Source: Amblyomma americanum | Taxonomy: Eukaryota > Arthropoda > Arachnida > Ixodida > Ixodidae | Assembly: GCF_052857255.1 (NCBI RefSeq) | Contig: NC_135498.1 | Coordinates: forward strand, 158,519,124 to 158,583,123 | DNA: 64,000 bases | Direction: 5' to 3' | Shown here: positions 36,200-46,506 of the stretch, piece by piece | Position numbering within the stretch: the first letter of the stretch is position 1 | Layout of the letters: the number at the start of each line of letters is the position of its first letter | Notes under the pieces: generated by a model | What the model saw: only the letters and a program-made list of their open reading frames with translations | Databases searched by the model: none | What the model was told of the DNA's origin: nothing | Program-made: the position numbers and the translations under genes

Positions 36200-36298
36200 T
36201 GACATTCCTTGTGTGCTACGAGGTACATTCCTTGTGTGTGCTACGAGGTACATTCCTTGTGTGTGCTACGAGGTACATTCCTTGTGTGTGCTACGAGG
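36200..36298 (+). repeat. 25-bp tandem repeat at LTR 5' edge
   Basis: Four units (first one 23 bp) built on TACATTCCTTGTGTGTGCTA followed by CGAGG. The same number occurs in the 3' LTR (42581-42679). In U3 such repeats often hold enhancer sites; that role is inference. Confidence 0.9.
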
Positions 36299-36806
36299 TT
36301 CCACGTTCGACGGCGCGGCGTAGACGGAGACCCAGATGACAGGCATCATCAATTACCCAGCCATGCTCGTTGAGAGTGACAACCAGAACGAAGGGGTTTA
36401 AGCCCAACCGGACCCAACCGGACCCGCCGCCGCCGCCGCGGGGAAACAGGCTTTATCCTCCCCAATTGGCGTGGCGGTTCCAGAGGCGGCCCTCCCGAGC
36501 ACATTCCAGGACAAGGGAACTGTCAGCGATCCAGAGCGCGCCTTACCTTGAGGAGCGAGTGTCAGTTGATGGATGAAGAATGGAGGCCGGTGACCCGCGG
36601 GAACTGTCAGCGGGCCAGAGCGCGCCGTACCACAGCCGACGCTATGCGCTACCGCGAAGACAACCTTCTTTCCCTCGGACTCAACACGTGAGGGGAGCGA
36701 GACGATAAGTGCGGTGGTATGTTTGTGCGCCCAAGTGAAAGCCCTAGCCCCCCCTCCTTCCCCTCCGGCGTGGGCGTCCTCACCCTAGGGAGTGTGGCGA
36801 AGAGGA

Positions 36807-36814
36807 TATAAAAA
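36807..36814 (+). promoter_or_regulatory. TATA box of gypsy LTR
   Basis: TATAAAAA inside the 5' LTR with a GC-rich upstream part, expected to drive genomic RNA from about 30 bp downstream. The equivalent site in the 3' LTR is 43188-43195. Confidence 0.65.
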
Positions 36815-37102
36815 TCGAGAAGCAGTACGGAAGGAGGACGCTCAGGACGACATCGTTCGCCAAGAGGGCCTTCAGCGCCGAAGCCCGACGGCGTGCAGCT
36901 TCTACCAGCAACCGCTCGAGCCCAACTCCGGAGCCACTCCATCGCCCCCATGAAGTCGTCGGCACGTAAGCTCGGACGCCCCAGCCTCTGAATCTTAATC
37001 ATGTATAATTATTGAATATATCTGTTTGTTTAAACTGAGCCATACGGTGTCTCTTTGCCTCTCCGTCCCGTGTGGACCTGCGCATTATGGGGGTCATCAC
37101 AC

Positions 37103-37118
37103 TGGTGTCAGAAGTGGG
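37103..37118 (+). promoter_or_regulatory. Primer-binding site, tRNA-Leu type
   Basis: TGGTGTCAGAAGTGGG one base after the LTR. It is complementary to a CCA-ended tRNA tail CCCACTTCTGACACCA, which resembles leucine tRNAs (from memory). Confidence 0.75.
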
Positions 37119-37257
37119 GTCTCAAAGCAAATGTCCTCTGAATGCTGCGACATTCATGACTTCAAAATTGTAATCAAAAGGGAATCACGGGACTGATTGT
37201 GGGACTCTTACCCCCATTTGAGAGGCTTGAGGCACCGGAGGGCTTGAGAAAAAAAAA

Positions 37258-38199
37258 ATGTCTGTATCTGAGGGAGCTCCCACTCCACAGCCGTCCATCG
37301 GAGCAAGCATGCTGGCATTAGGAAGCGTCATTCCGACGTTTACGGGAGATAAGACAGGGGTTCCAATCTGCGATTTCTTTTCCATGCTAGAAGAGATTGG
37401 GAAAATGGGGGGATGGTCTGATGCTCAAATGCTGGGAATGGCGAGGTGTAAGATGGCAGGAGCTGCTCATGATTTTGCATGGCGAGACGAAAAAGTAAAA
37501 TCCACAAAATCATTTGCGGAATTTAAGAAGCTCGCGTTTGAGCATTTCGACACTGAACCACGTCACGTGCGGGTACAGAGGTTCCGTGACGCCGGACAGA
37601 TGGTAGGGGAGGACGTGCGAACGTTTGCGTCGCGGCTTCAGCGCTTAGCGCGCGATACGTTAAGCAGGGAGGAGGAAGGAGACCAGCTAAAGAAGAAATA
37701 CGCGGAGGATATACTTAAAGAGGAAATGACCGCTTTGTTCGTGGCTGGTCTGCAAGACCCCGTGCGCCGGTTCGTGCTCTCGCGCAAGCCGAGCAATTTC
37801 GACCAAGCCGTGGAGGCCGCATTGGATGAGGAACGAAATGAGGCGTTAACGACAGCCGCAGCGAGAGCACGCGTCATAGAGAGAGCGGTGCTCAACCCTG
37901 AGGTTACTCTCTTGACAGAGCGGTTAGATCGCTTAGAACAGCTGCTATCTCAGCAGGTAGAATGCCAGGTTGAAGCGCGCGTTCAACAGCGCCCATTCGC
38001 TGGAAACCGGAGACCGCCACAAAGCTACAGGCGCGGTATGCGAGATTTTGAAGAAATCGTATGCTTCGCTTGCCAGGGTCGCGGACACATCGCCAGGTTC
38101 TGCCAAAACGTGCGCCGTAGGGAGCCACAAAGAGAAGCAGGCGAGACACGCCCTAAGCAAGCCTACAGCGGGGCTCCAGATACCGAGACAAAAAACTAG
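37258..38199 (+). CDS. gag polyprotein with CCHC zinc knuckle
   Basis: 313 residues. The N-terminal PTFTGDKTGVPICDFFSM (about 25-42) and the following helix-rich part fit the retrotransposon Gag capsid domain. A Glu/Arg-rich coiled segment lies near 190-245. A single CCHC knuckle (CFACQGRGHIARFC, about 270-283) would bind element RNA. The start is the first Met downstream of the primer site and follows an A-run (AAAAAAAATG), giving a typical length. The gene ends AAA-AAC-TAG with the stop at 38197-38199, and pol is open in the -1 frame across this point. Confidence 0.94.
   Translation: MSVSEGAPTPQPSIGASMLALGSVIPTFTGDKTGVPICDFFSMLEEIGKMGGWSDAQMLGMARCKMAGAAHDFAWRDEKVKSTKSFAEFKKLAFEHFDTEPRHVRVQRFRDAGQMVGEDVRTFASRLQRLARDTLSREEEGDQLKKKYAEDILKEEMTALFVAGLQDPVRRFVLSRKPSNFDQAVEAALDEERNEALTTAAARARVIERAVLNPEVTLLTERLDRLEQLLSQQVECQVEARVQQRPFAGNRRPPQSYRRGMRDFEEIVCFACQGRGHIARFCQNVRRREPQREAGETRPKQAYSGAPDTETKN
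38190..38196 (+). promoter_or_regulatory. Canonical -1 frameshift heptamer A-AAA-AAC
   Basis: In gag frame the bases read A-AAA-AAC followed directly by TAG. Slipping back one base moves ribosomes into pol (frame open from 38196 through 39386). X-XXY-YYZ with AAAAAAC is one of the classical efficient slippery sequences. The GC-rich tract at 38206-38235 might supply a stimulatory structure. Confidence 0.8.
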
Positions 38200-39386
38200 T
38201 TAGTCCTCCCCAGCCTGAGGAGCGTGGGGAGGGAGCAGTGGATGATGAGGTGGTGGTAGTTTGTGTGGCCGACGAGACATGCCCTGTTGTGCGTTGCAAG
38301 TTAAATGGTTGTTGCATGGAATTGTTGATAGATACGGGGTCAAAGGTGACATTGCTTAAGGAGAGCAGTTTTAACACGCTTCGAAGGAAGGGGGACCGCG
38401 AGGTGTTGGAAGCGTCTGGTGGTATGGCAACCAAATTTGTAGGCATAACGGGGGATCCTCTTAGCATAAGTGGACTCTACCGGTTACACTTCTCTCTCGG
38501 CGGAATTGCATTGGAGCACCCCTGCTACGTATGCCCGGACACGGTGTCTCTGCCAAACGGAGTGTCAGGTATATTAGGGCAGGATTTTTTGAGAAAAGGG
38601 AAGGTAGTAGTCTCATTCTCTGAGGAAGAGGTTAATGCGGGCGGCTCAAAAGTTCCGTTTTTGAACAGGAGAGGGGCTGAGATTCGCATTACCGATATTG
38701 ACACCCGTCAAACAGTGGGATCATTGGAGAAGGTATATTCGCGGGTTGCCGTCAGGCTGGTCGAGGAGGCGGTCGTCCTTCCTTGGTCGGAGCACATTTT
38801 ATACGCGTTTGTGCCTTCAGATGTAGAGAGCGGCGCCGTGGGAGTGCTTGAGCCGGTCGACTCTCTCAGCAATGGCCTGAAGGCGGCCGCGTGCCTCGTG
38901 ACAGTTAATGACGCCCACAGAGTGCCCCTACGGGTGGTTAACTGTAGCCAGCAGCCACTGAGCCTTCCCAAGAACAAAACATTGGCTTTCTTCACCTCTG
39001 CGATAGAGAAACGTGAGCCCACCGATACGGTACTCGCAACTGTAGAGCATGCTAGTCCTTCGGCTGCTCCAAAGGTGTCGTTCGATCTTTCTCACGTAAA
39101 ATCCAGGGAGAGGGAGGCTCTGGCTGGTTTGCTGAACGACTACTCGGAGGTATTCGCCACGTCCAACCTGGATTTGGGCTGCTGTGGCGTTATAAAGCAC
39201 AGGATAGAAACCGGCACTTCATCGCCCGTTTACCAGCGTGCGTACAGGATTCCTTACTCCCAACGTGAGGAGATGGAGCGGCAGGTGCAGGACCTGATTG
39301 ATCGCGGCATTGTCGAACACTCAAAGTCACCCTGGGGAGCACCACACTATTGGTGGAAAAGCCAGATGGCTCGTATCGATTGGTAG
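38196..39386 (+). CDS. pol, first part: protease and RT start
   Basis: Open in the -1 frame from the slippery site, with no need for its own Met (the first is at 38238). The protease active site is LLIDTGSKVTLL (D32, T33, G34 from that Met), followed by a GQDFL flap-like segment. The RT begins with REEMERQVQDLIDRGIVE and SPWGAP near 39290-39344. After GAP the frame runs into unrelated residues and stops at 39384-39386, while RT continues one frame over from about 39344. A single missing base explains this. Confidence 0.9.
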   Translation, partial: LVSPPQPEERGEGAVDDEVVVVCVADETCPVVRCKLNGCCMELLIDTGSKVTLLKESSFNTLRRKGDREVLEASGGMATKFVGITGDPLSISGLYRLHFSLGGIALEHPCYVCPDTVSLPNGVSGILGQDFLRKGKVVVSFSEEEVNAGGSKVPFLNRRGAEIRITDIDTRQTVGSLEKVYSRVAVRLVEEAVVLPWSEHILYAFVPSDVESGAVGVLEPVDSLSNGLKAAACLVTVNDAHRVPLRVVNCSQQPLSLPKNKTLAFFTSAIEKREPTDTVLATVEHASPSAAPKVSFDLSHVKSREREALAGLLNDYSEVFATSNLDLGCCGVIKHRIETGTSSPVYQRAYRIPYSQREEMERQVQDLIDRGIVEHSKSPWGAPHYWWKSQMARIDW

Positions 39387-42085
39387 TGGACTACCGCAAA
39401 CTAAATGCCGTAACTCGCATCGATCCATACCCCATCCCCAATATACAGGAGACGCTTTCTCAGCTGGGCTCTGCCAGGTACTTCACGGTAGTGGACATGG
39501 CGGCGGGATTCTGGCAGATAGCAATGGATCCGGCAGATGCCGAGAAAACGGCATTCAACACGCCCTCAGGGCACTATGAATGGAAAAGAATGCCGATGGG
39601 TCTGGCCAACAGCCCTGCTGTCTGGCAGAGAACCGCTGATGTTATCCTGGCAGGTCTTCTGGGGAGGCTGTGCTTCGTGTATATGGATGACATTATCATA
39701 TACAGTGACAGTTTTGAGAACCATTTGCGCGATATTGAGCAGGTTTTGGTGCGACTAAGAGCAGCGGGTCTCAAGCTGAAGCCCTCTAAGTGCCAATTCC
39801 TCAAAAACGAGGTGAAATACCTCGGGCACGTTGTTTCAGCTGACGGCGTGCGACCGGACCCTGAGAAACTAAGGTGTGTCTCGGATTTTCCATCCCCGAC
39901 TAGCGTCCGCCAGGTCCGGGATTTTCTCGGCCTGATCGGTTACTACCGAAGGCACATAGAGGAGTTCGCCAAGCTCGCTAAGCCGCTCACCGCCTTAACA
40001 GCCAAAAATGTCGCCTTTCGCTGGGACGAAAACGCGGAGAATGCTTTTGGGGCCCTGAAAAGGAAGCTAATGAGTTCACCGCTGTTGCGCCACCCGGATT
40101 TTAATTTGCCCTTCGTTATGGCCACAGATGCGTCAAAGTTCGCAGTTGGTGCCGTGCTATCTCAGGTTATCGAGGGCAAAGAACATCCCGTTGCTTTTGC
40201 TAGCCGACAGCTGAGCCCCACAGAGCAAAAGTACGGAGCTACGGAAAGGGAGTGCCTCGCCGTTGTCTGGGCAGTAACGCACTTCAGATGCTACCTTTAC
40301 GGCCGCAAATTCAAGCTAGTCACAGACTGCCATCCTCTGAAATGGGTGATGAGTGTCAGGGACCCTAGCTCGCGACTCGCTAGATGGAATCTACACCTGC
40401 AGGAATACTGCTTTGAAGTTGAGCACAAGTCAGGAAAGACACATCTGAATGCTGATGCACTCAGCCGCACAGCTGCCGTGGCAGCTATAGATGAGTTTGT
40501 CCCCGTAGTCGACCCCGCCGAATTACGCACAGAGCAGTGCAAAGATCCTGACCTGAAGCGAATAATCGAAAGCTTAGAGGGCGCACCGTCTCACCCCGAA
40601 CAGCTAGGTTATTTCATTGACAAAGACGGCACCCTGTGTCGGCGCACGAGGCCAACCAGGAAAGGGAGACCAGAGAAAACCGCTTGGGAGAGAGTCGTCA
40701 TACCTCGGTCGTGGACAGAAAGGGTTCTTCGCGCGTTTCACGATGCGCCATGCGCCGGTCATTTTGGCGTAGCGAAGGCACGCAGGCGTGTGGAGCGTTT
40801 GTACTTTTGGAGTGGCATGCGACAGGATGTTAGAGACTACTGTGCGAAGTGTCATTCCTGTCTCGAAAGAAAAACACCCAAGGGACGAAGACCAGCTCCA
40901 ATTCAGCCGTTCTCTGAGGTTTCGGCTCCCTTCGAGCGGACAGGTATGGACATAATGGGCCCATTGCCCACGACCACTTCCGGAAACAAGTACATTTTAG
41001 TATTTGTCGATCACCTTTCAAAATACGCGGAAGCGGTAGCACTCCCAGATCAGAAGGCAGACACGGTTGCAAGAGCATTTGTCGAACAGATCGTGCTCCG
41101 ACATGGACCCCCGAGGCAACTCTTGACAGATCGGGGAACGAACTTCGTGTCGCAGCTAATGAGGAGAGTTTTCGAGCTGCTTAAGATCGCTAAGAAGCAG
41201 ACAACACCGTACCATCCGGCTTGCAACGGCGCGGTGGAGCGACTGAACCAAACCGTGGCCGGGTTCCTGTCGCATTTTGTTTCGCGCGACCAGCGGGACT
41301 GGGACTTGTGGCTCCCGTATGCAATGTTTGCCTACAATTCCGCAGCACACGAGAGCACGGGCGAATCGCCATTCTTTCTTCTCTACGGCCGAGACCCGGA
41401 CCAGCCTAGTGAAGTGCCAGAGGGCCCCCGTCGTGTCCCATACGCTTCACTGGACGACTATAAGGTTGAGCTAGAATCGCGCTTGCAAGTGGCGAGGGAC
41501 ATCGCAAAAGAGGCCTTAAAGAAAGCGGCGAAGCGCAGGAAGGAGGTGCACGATCGCAGTGCTAGAGACGCGCCGTTTAATGTGGGGGACAGCGTGTACA
41601 TTGAAAACTGCCAAAGGCAGATTGGGCTAGCTCGTAAGTTCCAGACGAAGTGGAGAGGACCGTGCGAGGTTGTCGAGAAGCTTTCTCCGGTAAACTTCAG
41701 AGTCCGAGACGTGAACCGGCGCTTGATAAGGATACACGCAAATCGCCTCAAGTCGGCACCGGTTCAGTATTCACGAAATGAGGAAAGGGAAAGCGCGGAT
41801 TTTGATGGGGGCAGAAGTTTAGCGGAGCGTGCAGATAGTTCGCAAGAAACGCCCTCTCCTGCATTTGTTCGGCAGGCGCCAGAGGTGACGGCCGGAATGC
41901 CACCGGATTTACTTCATGCATTGCTAGAAGAAGAAGCGCGCGAGGTTGCCGCGCAGATAACGCCAGGGGAGGCTCCTGCCACGAGCCCTCGCGAGTCCCA
42001 AAGCAGACAAAGGGTCACAGACTTACTTAGTATGACTCATGAAGGCCGATATCCGCTGCGAAATCGGAAAGCTAAGTCGGACTAA
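39344..42085 (+). CDS. pol, second part: RT, RNase H, integrase
   Basis: Continuous frame of about 913 residues that resumes RT at LLVEKPDGSYRLVVDYRKLN. Numbering from codon 39350 (TTG): RT active site YMDD 111-114, RNase H catalytic D260 in MATDASK, and a later DALSR motif near 378. Integrase has the H2C2 finger at about 460-505, D in TGMDIMG, D in LTDRGTNF and E in GAVERLNQ (D-x35-E), then GPCEVVEKLSPVNF as the GPY/F module. All catalytic motifs are intact. The C-terminal tail (about 790-911) is charged and unassigned. The apparent start is artificial: this is the downstream part of pol displaced by the one-base loss near 39343. Confidence 0.94.
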   Translation, partial: TLLVEKPDGSYRLVVDYRKLNAVTRIDPYPIPNIQETLSQLGSARYFTVVDMAAGFWQIAMDPADAEKTAFNTPSGHYEWKRMPMGLANSPAVWQRTADVILAGLLGRLCFVYMDDIIIYSDSFENHLRDIEQVLVRLRAAGLKLKPSKCQFLKNEVKYLGHVVSADGVRPDPEKLRCVSDFPSPTSVRQVRDFLGLIGYYRRHIEEFAKLAKPLTALTAKNVAFRWDENAENAFGALKRKLMSSPLLRHPDFNLPFVMATDASKFAVGAVLSQVIEGKEHPVAFASRQLSPTEQKYGATERECLAVVWAVTHFRCYLYGRKFKLVTDCHPLKWVMSVRDPSSRLARWNLHLQEYCFEVEHKSGKTHLNADALSRTAAVAAIDEFVPVVDPAELRTEQCKDPDLKRIIESLEGAPSHPEQLGYFIDKDGTLCRRTRPTRKGRPEKTAWERVVIPRSWTERVLRAFHDAPCAGHFGVAKARRRVERLYFWSGMRQDVRDYCAKCHSCLERKTPKGRRPAPIQPFSEVSAPFERTGMDIMGPLPTTTSGNKYILVFVDHLSKYAEAVALPDQKADTVARAFVEQIVLRHGPPRQLLTDRGTNFVSQLMRRVFELLKIAKKQTTPYHPACNGAVERLNQTVAGFLSHFVSRDQRDWDLWLPYAMFAYNSAAHESTGESPFFLLYGRDPDQPSEVPEGPRRVPYASLDDYKVELESRLQVARDIAKEALKKAAKRRKEVHDRSARDAPFNVGDSVYIENCQRQIGLARKFQTKWRGPCEVVEKLSPVNFRVRDVNRRLIRIHANRLKSAPVQYSRNEERESADFDGGRSLAERADSSQETPSPAFVRQAPEVTAGMPPDLLHALLEEEAREVAAQITPGEAPATSPRESQSRQRVTDLLSMTHEGRYPLRNRKAKSD

Positions 42086-42564
42086 TGGCGTAAACAGAGC
42101 GGAGTTTTGAACTGGTTAGAATTGTGTAATGCCACAGCTCATAACATTGCTATGTGCTTATGTGTTAAGTTATCGGAGTTGGTAGTTAAACCTTTCTGTC
42201 ATTAAGTAACACCTTCACAGGAGAGCATGCGGAGCGCATGCAGAACCTGCCCTACTTCCTTTCGTTATCTATATTTTTGTCTGTGCCGTGATCGTGCTAG
42301 AAGTGGGAGCTCCTTTGTAACTGTGGTAAATTTATTTCGTCCAGTTTGGACTAGAAAGGAGAGGCTTGGGTGCTGAGTTTCATGTTTATCTGTAAAAGAA
42401 GATCAGTGCTGCCCATGGAGACGCCAGTTATGACAGCGGAGGCGTATGGTGTTGTGCAGTGGTGTTGAGTGCAGCGAAAAGTGTTTTGTCGGACGCACTG
42501 TGCAAGGCGATTCAGAAAGACAAGGGGAGCTGCAGGGACTCAAATGTTCGGAGAACATTCTTCT
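42086..42564 (+). other. Non-coding segment between pol and 3' LTR
   Basis: No env-like frame, no signal peptide or membrane segment. It ends with a purine-rich tract (42565-42578), the likely polypurine primer for plus-strand synthesis. Confidence 0.7.
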
Positions 42565-42578
42565 GGAGGGTGAGCGAG

Positions 42579-43482
42579 TGTGACATTCCTTGTGTGCTAC
42601 GAGGTACATTCCTTGTGTGTGCTACGAGGTACATTCCTTGTGTGTGCTACGAGGTACATTCCTTGTGTGTGCTACGAGGTTCCACGTTCGACGGCGCGGC
42701 GTAGACGGAGACCCAGATGACAGGCATCATCAATTACCCAGCCATGCTCGTTGAGAGTGACAACCAGAACGAAGGGGTTTAAGCCCAACCGGACCCAACC
42801 GGACCCGCCGCCGCCGCCGCGGCGAAACAGGCTTTATCCTCCCCAATTGGCGTGGCGGTTCCAGGGGCGGCCCTCCCGAGCCCATTCCAGGACAAGGGAA
42901 CTGTCAGCGATCCAGAGCGCGCCTTACCTTGAGGAGCGAGTGTCAGTTGATGGATGAAGAATGGAGGCCGGTGACCCGCGGGAACTGTCAGCGGGCCAGA
43001 GCGCGCCGTACCACAGCCGACGCTATGCGCTACCGCGAAGACAACCTTCTTTCCCTCGGACTCAACACGTGAGGGGAGCGAGACGATAAGTGCGGTGGTA
43101 TGTTTGTGCGCCCAAGTGAAAGCCCTAGCCCCCCCTCCTTCCCCTCCGGCGTGGGCGTCCTCACCCTAGGGAGTGTGGAGAAGAGGATATAAAAATCGAG
43201 AGGCAGTACGGAAGGAGGACGCTCAGGACGACATCGTTCGCCAAGAGGGCCTTCAGCGCCGAAGCCCGACGGCGTGCAGCTTCTACCAGCAACCGCTCGA
43301 GCCCAACTCCGGAGCCACTCCATCGCCCCCATGAAGTCGTCGGCACGTAAGCTCGGACGCCCCAGCCTCTGAATCTTAATCATGTATAATTATTGAATAT
43401 ATCTGTTTGTTTAAACTGAGCCATACGGTGTCTCTTTGCCTCTCCGTCCCGTGTGGACCTGCGCATTATGGGGGTCATCACA
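42579..43482 (+). repeat. 3' LTR of second complete gypsy element
   Basis: 904 bp, equal in length to the 5' LTR with about five substitutions seen (near 36440, 36485, 36502, 36799 and 36822 in 5' LTR coordinates). CGAT follows at 43483-43486. Confidence 0.95.
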
Positions 43483-45004
43483 CGATTCATCTTTCGCGTT
43501 ACTCAAAATTTACTCAGCAGAGAATGGAAGGCTGACGGCGTTCCATCACGTCGCCACTGCTCATATACGGTCGTTCGAAAGCACAACGCGGCTTTTGATG
43601 ACCCTTTAGCAAGAGCGCGAGCGCAGAGACACGAGCGGAGCATATTCTATATTGCTTTGGTCGAGGGTGCACGGTCGCTTGGTGTCCGATAAGGCAACAG
43701 AATGAATTCCAGGGGAACAAAATGCAGCAGCAGAGTGCGGGCAAATCTGAGGATGATATAAAATGAAGGCATTCGATTCGGAGAGCGTGTCTGCGACTGG
43801 CACGGGACGGCGTATTTGGAAATCATTTGGAGGGACCGTTGCCTTCGAGAGGAGGTGATCTGGCTCCGGATGATGACGATAATGATGATGCTCTGTATAG
43901 CATTCGGGTGCGCAGTGATCGCACTACACATGAGGGCACAATTCCGAGAACGAAGCCTCATGCTTAGATGGGTAGCCAGCAGCATAATTCCTGGAGCACC
44001 ACAGGTCGCCTCATGCATTGTGGCCTGCTGCCGGCCATGTGTTACGGGTTGCCACAGTGCACGTACTGCACAGGTGCGGACAAAAGTAAATGGAGCACGT
44101 CACTGGCTTCTAATATTTTCCATAAGTTGTGTATAATTGAAACTGGCAGCTATGGTATGTGCAGGCAGATAGTAGACGCTAGTGCGCTTTCTCATGGGCA
44201 AACAATGGTTCATTATTTCCAATAGCTACAGTGTCATTTTATTTAGAACGGAATAGCGTGCTCCGCTTATTCACCTGCGCAGGTGTATGTTAATATGAGC
44301 CCAAACTGGACGAAACGGCGGAAACGGTGCGAATGTCCTCACGCGTGCCAACAGCCGCACCTCGCTTGAACGTAGACGTACGGCCTGCTATCAGAAACCA
44401 CAGAGGGAATTGTTTGGGGCAGTGGTGCTTTCCTGCGAAAACGCGACATGGCGACTCCATTCGCTAATAATGCCAGCCCGGCGTCTTTGATTTAAGCGTC
44501 TGCCCTGACAATAAACCTGCCACCCCGCCAGAGCACCATATGCTCGACCTAGCTCTGATTTTTCCATGCTCTTGCAAGCCGCGTCGACGCTGAAGAAGAA
44601 AAAAAAGACGAAGAGTGAATGACGCGATCTTTTGTTTTCCGAAAGGTCTCCTTTTCGTGAGGCTACGTCTACCTATGGTTCCCAGTAGAAATTGTTAAGC
44701 TGGTTTCAACCTGCCAGCATTTAGCTCCGACCAGTCCCAGAGACAATACCAGCGCGACCCGAGCGTCCAGTTTTTTGCCACCCCAGCTAGAGAATTGAAG
44801 CCATATATTGTTCATTCTTGTAAGACAAATTCACAATTAATTTGATCGGGTTCGAACGACTGCAACACGCGACACCGCAACGCCAGGTGGCGCCTGTGCA
44901 ATAATCAACCACTGACAGGACGCTGAGACACTTGACCATAGATCGCGGGGAACACTGGCATTTCCTTCCCGCCCGTTTCTCCGCACTTTATGCAAATTCG
45001 TAAA
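43483..45004. other. Unassigned DNA
   Basis: Starts with the CGAT target duplication. The 106-residue frame 43816-44136 has no recognised motif. Confidence 0.45.
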
Positions 45005-45232
45005 ATTTTGGGTTTAATGTCCCGAGGCGTCCAATGGCGTACGAGGGACGCGTATAGAGTGGGGAGCTCCCGATTAATTTCGACGACCTCGCGTTCTTTA
45101 TACCGCGCGCTGACATCGCACAGCGCGCGGGCGCCTTTCGCGTTTGGCCTACATCGAAACGCGGCCGCCGCGGCCGGGGATCGAATCCAGCTCCTCCGGC
45201 TCAGCCACTTGTGTGCAGCATACCGAAGCAAG
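45005..45232 (-). mobile_element. Diverged Ruka-type SINE
   Basis: Minus strand: head with GGCTGAGCCGGAGGAGC and B box GATTCGATCCCCGGCC, body GCGCTGTGCGATGTCAGCGC, GAGGTCGTCGAAATTAATCG and the 3' part GGGACATTAAACCCAAAA. Same subtype as 29097-29336, with many changes. Confidence 0.7.
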
Positions 45233-46506
45233 CGCGAAATTTTCCACCTTAGCGCGCCCATAACACTCGCTTAATAGGTGCGGGTAAGAGGTTAGATAAA
45301 CATAGGATAAATAGTGCAAAGGATATTGCGAATGAAGGCGAGGTGAAGGAAGTGTCTCCATGGTGCGCATGTTCTGGGCTTGGGTGCTCTGCGCGGGCCC
45401 TGTTCTCTGTGCGCTGTGCCGGGGTCGTTCCTGCGTTGTTCTCGCCTTGGGCCACGTAAGATTAGGGTGAAAGTTTTGAGGGCCGGTCTGCAGGTAGTGC
45501 TCGTTACGTGCGCCGTGAATTGCCCGCTGTCTACCCACCGGTGTTATTCCATGCGCCGTCTGCGGTGTGAAGTTGTAAACAACGTGCGCTCGTGCCGTTC
45601 CCTCCCTCAGTGACATCCCGGCTAAACGCGCAGAGGCCGAAAATACCGACTTTCCGTCTTCATCGTCTTCCTGTGTTCGTATTTTATGTGCGCGCCACTC
45701 GTTCTTAACTATATATCCATTCGTCAACTCACCCAGCAAGTTCTTCCAAACGCTTGCTTAAAAGCAGATTCGACAGCAGTAACTCTGTCATGAGAAACGC
45801 GTCAGCCCTCCCCGATTCGCCATCTCAAATACGCCGCGTCCTCCCCGAGCTCCAACCGTTTTCTTAAACGTTATGACGGCAGATTTCGAGAATCTGTAAC
45901 GGCACGCAGGCTTCATTGCAAAGGTACTTTTTCGCACGCGCCCAGCGTGATGTGGAGCCAGTTGGAAGCCTCCAGAGAATGACTCCTCAATGTGCTTTTT
46001 CTTTTCTACGCTGCACATCCCGCCAATCAGCGTGGTTTAGCGCTAAAGCCACTCACGACTGCTCCTGCTGTTGGATAAAGGCAATGCCTGCTTTCCACGT
46101 CGGCGTTGTTTTCTTTTTTTGTTCGGCATTTTCACTTTCGCGTGTTTACCCGGTATATTTTACCGAGAGAGGGAACGGCCCGAGGAGACGTTGTTCAGCA
46201 CTTCACATCGCAGACGGCACAGTTCTAGACAGCAAAGCCATGCGCGCTGCGTAAAACATGTCGATTAGAAAAAGAGAAAAACATGAAAACGTTTCACGCT
46301 CTGCCATTGAAGCGCTGCACAGATTATTGGCAGCGCAAAACCACTCCTAAATCAAACTGCTCGTTTTTTTTTCCTCGATGTCCGCTGCTCTCTGTAACAG
46401 GAAGTGAATAAGCTGAAACTGAAAATAGATTCGTGTTATCAACGTCACCTCGAGTGTTTGAAGTTGCAGTTTATTTAACCTCAAACAAACTACACAACTG
46501 CACGAA
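45233..46506. other. Unassigned DNA
   Basis: A 196-residue minus frame at 45149-45739 runs out of the SINE and has no domain; otherwise nothing recognised. Confidence 0.45.

Larger units (their letters stand above)
36198..37101 (+). repeat. 5' LTR of second complete gypsy element
   Basis: 904 bp, TGTGACATT...GTCATCACA. It starts with about four 25-bp tandem units. A promoter with TATAAAAA lies at 36807-36814, and a GCC-repeat tract at 36424-36440. Confidence 0.95.
36198..43482 (+). mobile_element. Complete Ty3/gypsy LTR retrotransposon
   Basis: A 7.3-kb element with 904-bp LTRs (36198-37101 and 42579-43482) differing at only about five positions. There is a 4-bp target duplication CGAT (36194-36197, 43483-43486), a tRNA-Leu-type primer site, gag, a canonical slippery heptamer, pol in RT-RNase H-integrase order, and a purine-rich stretch (GGAGGGTGAGCGAG, 42565-42578) before the 3' LTR. 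No env. About 490 bp of non-coding DNA separates pol from the 3' LTR. One base is missing in pol near 39343, so this young copy is probably disabled. The lineage differs from the element at 527-5802: LTR length, primer and gag are all different. Confidence 0.97.

Noticed and set aside
36200..36298. CRISPR-like array
   Set aside because: Contiguous tandem units without spacers, inside a retrotransposon LTR of a eukaryote.
39340..39386. Second programmed frameshift within RT
   Set aside because: It falls inside a conserved RT block with no slippery site; a one-base deletion is simpler.
42086..42578. env gene in the gypsy element
   Set aside because: No frame of sufficient length and no membrane or signal segments.
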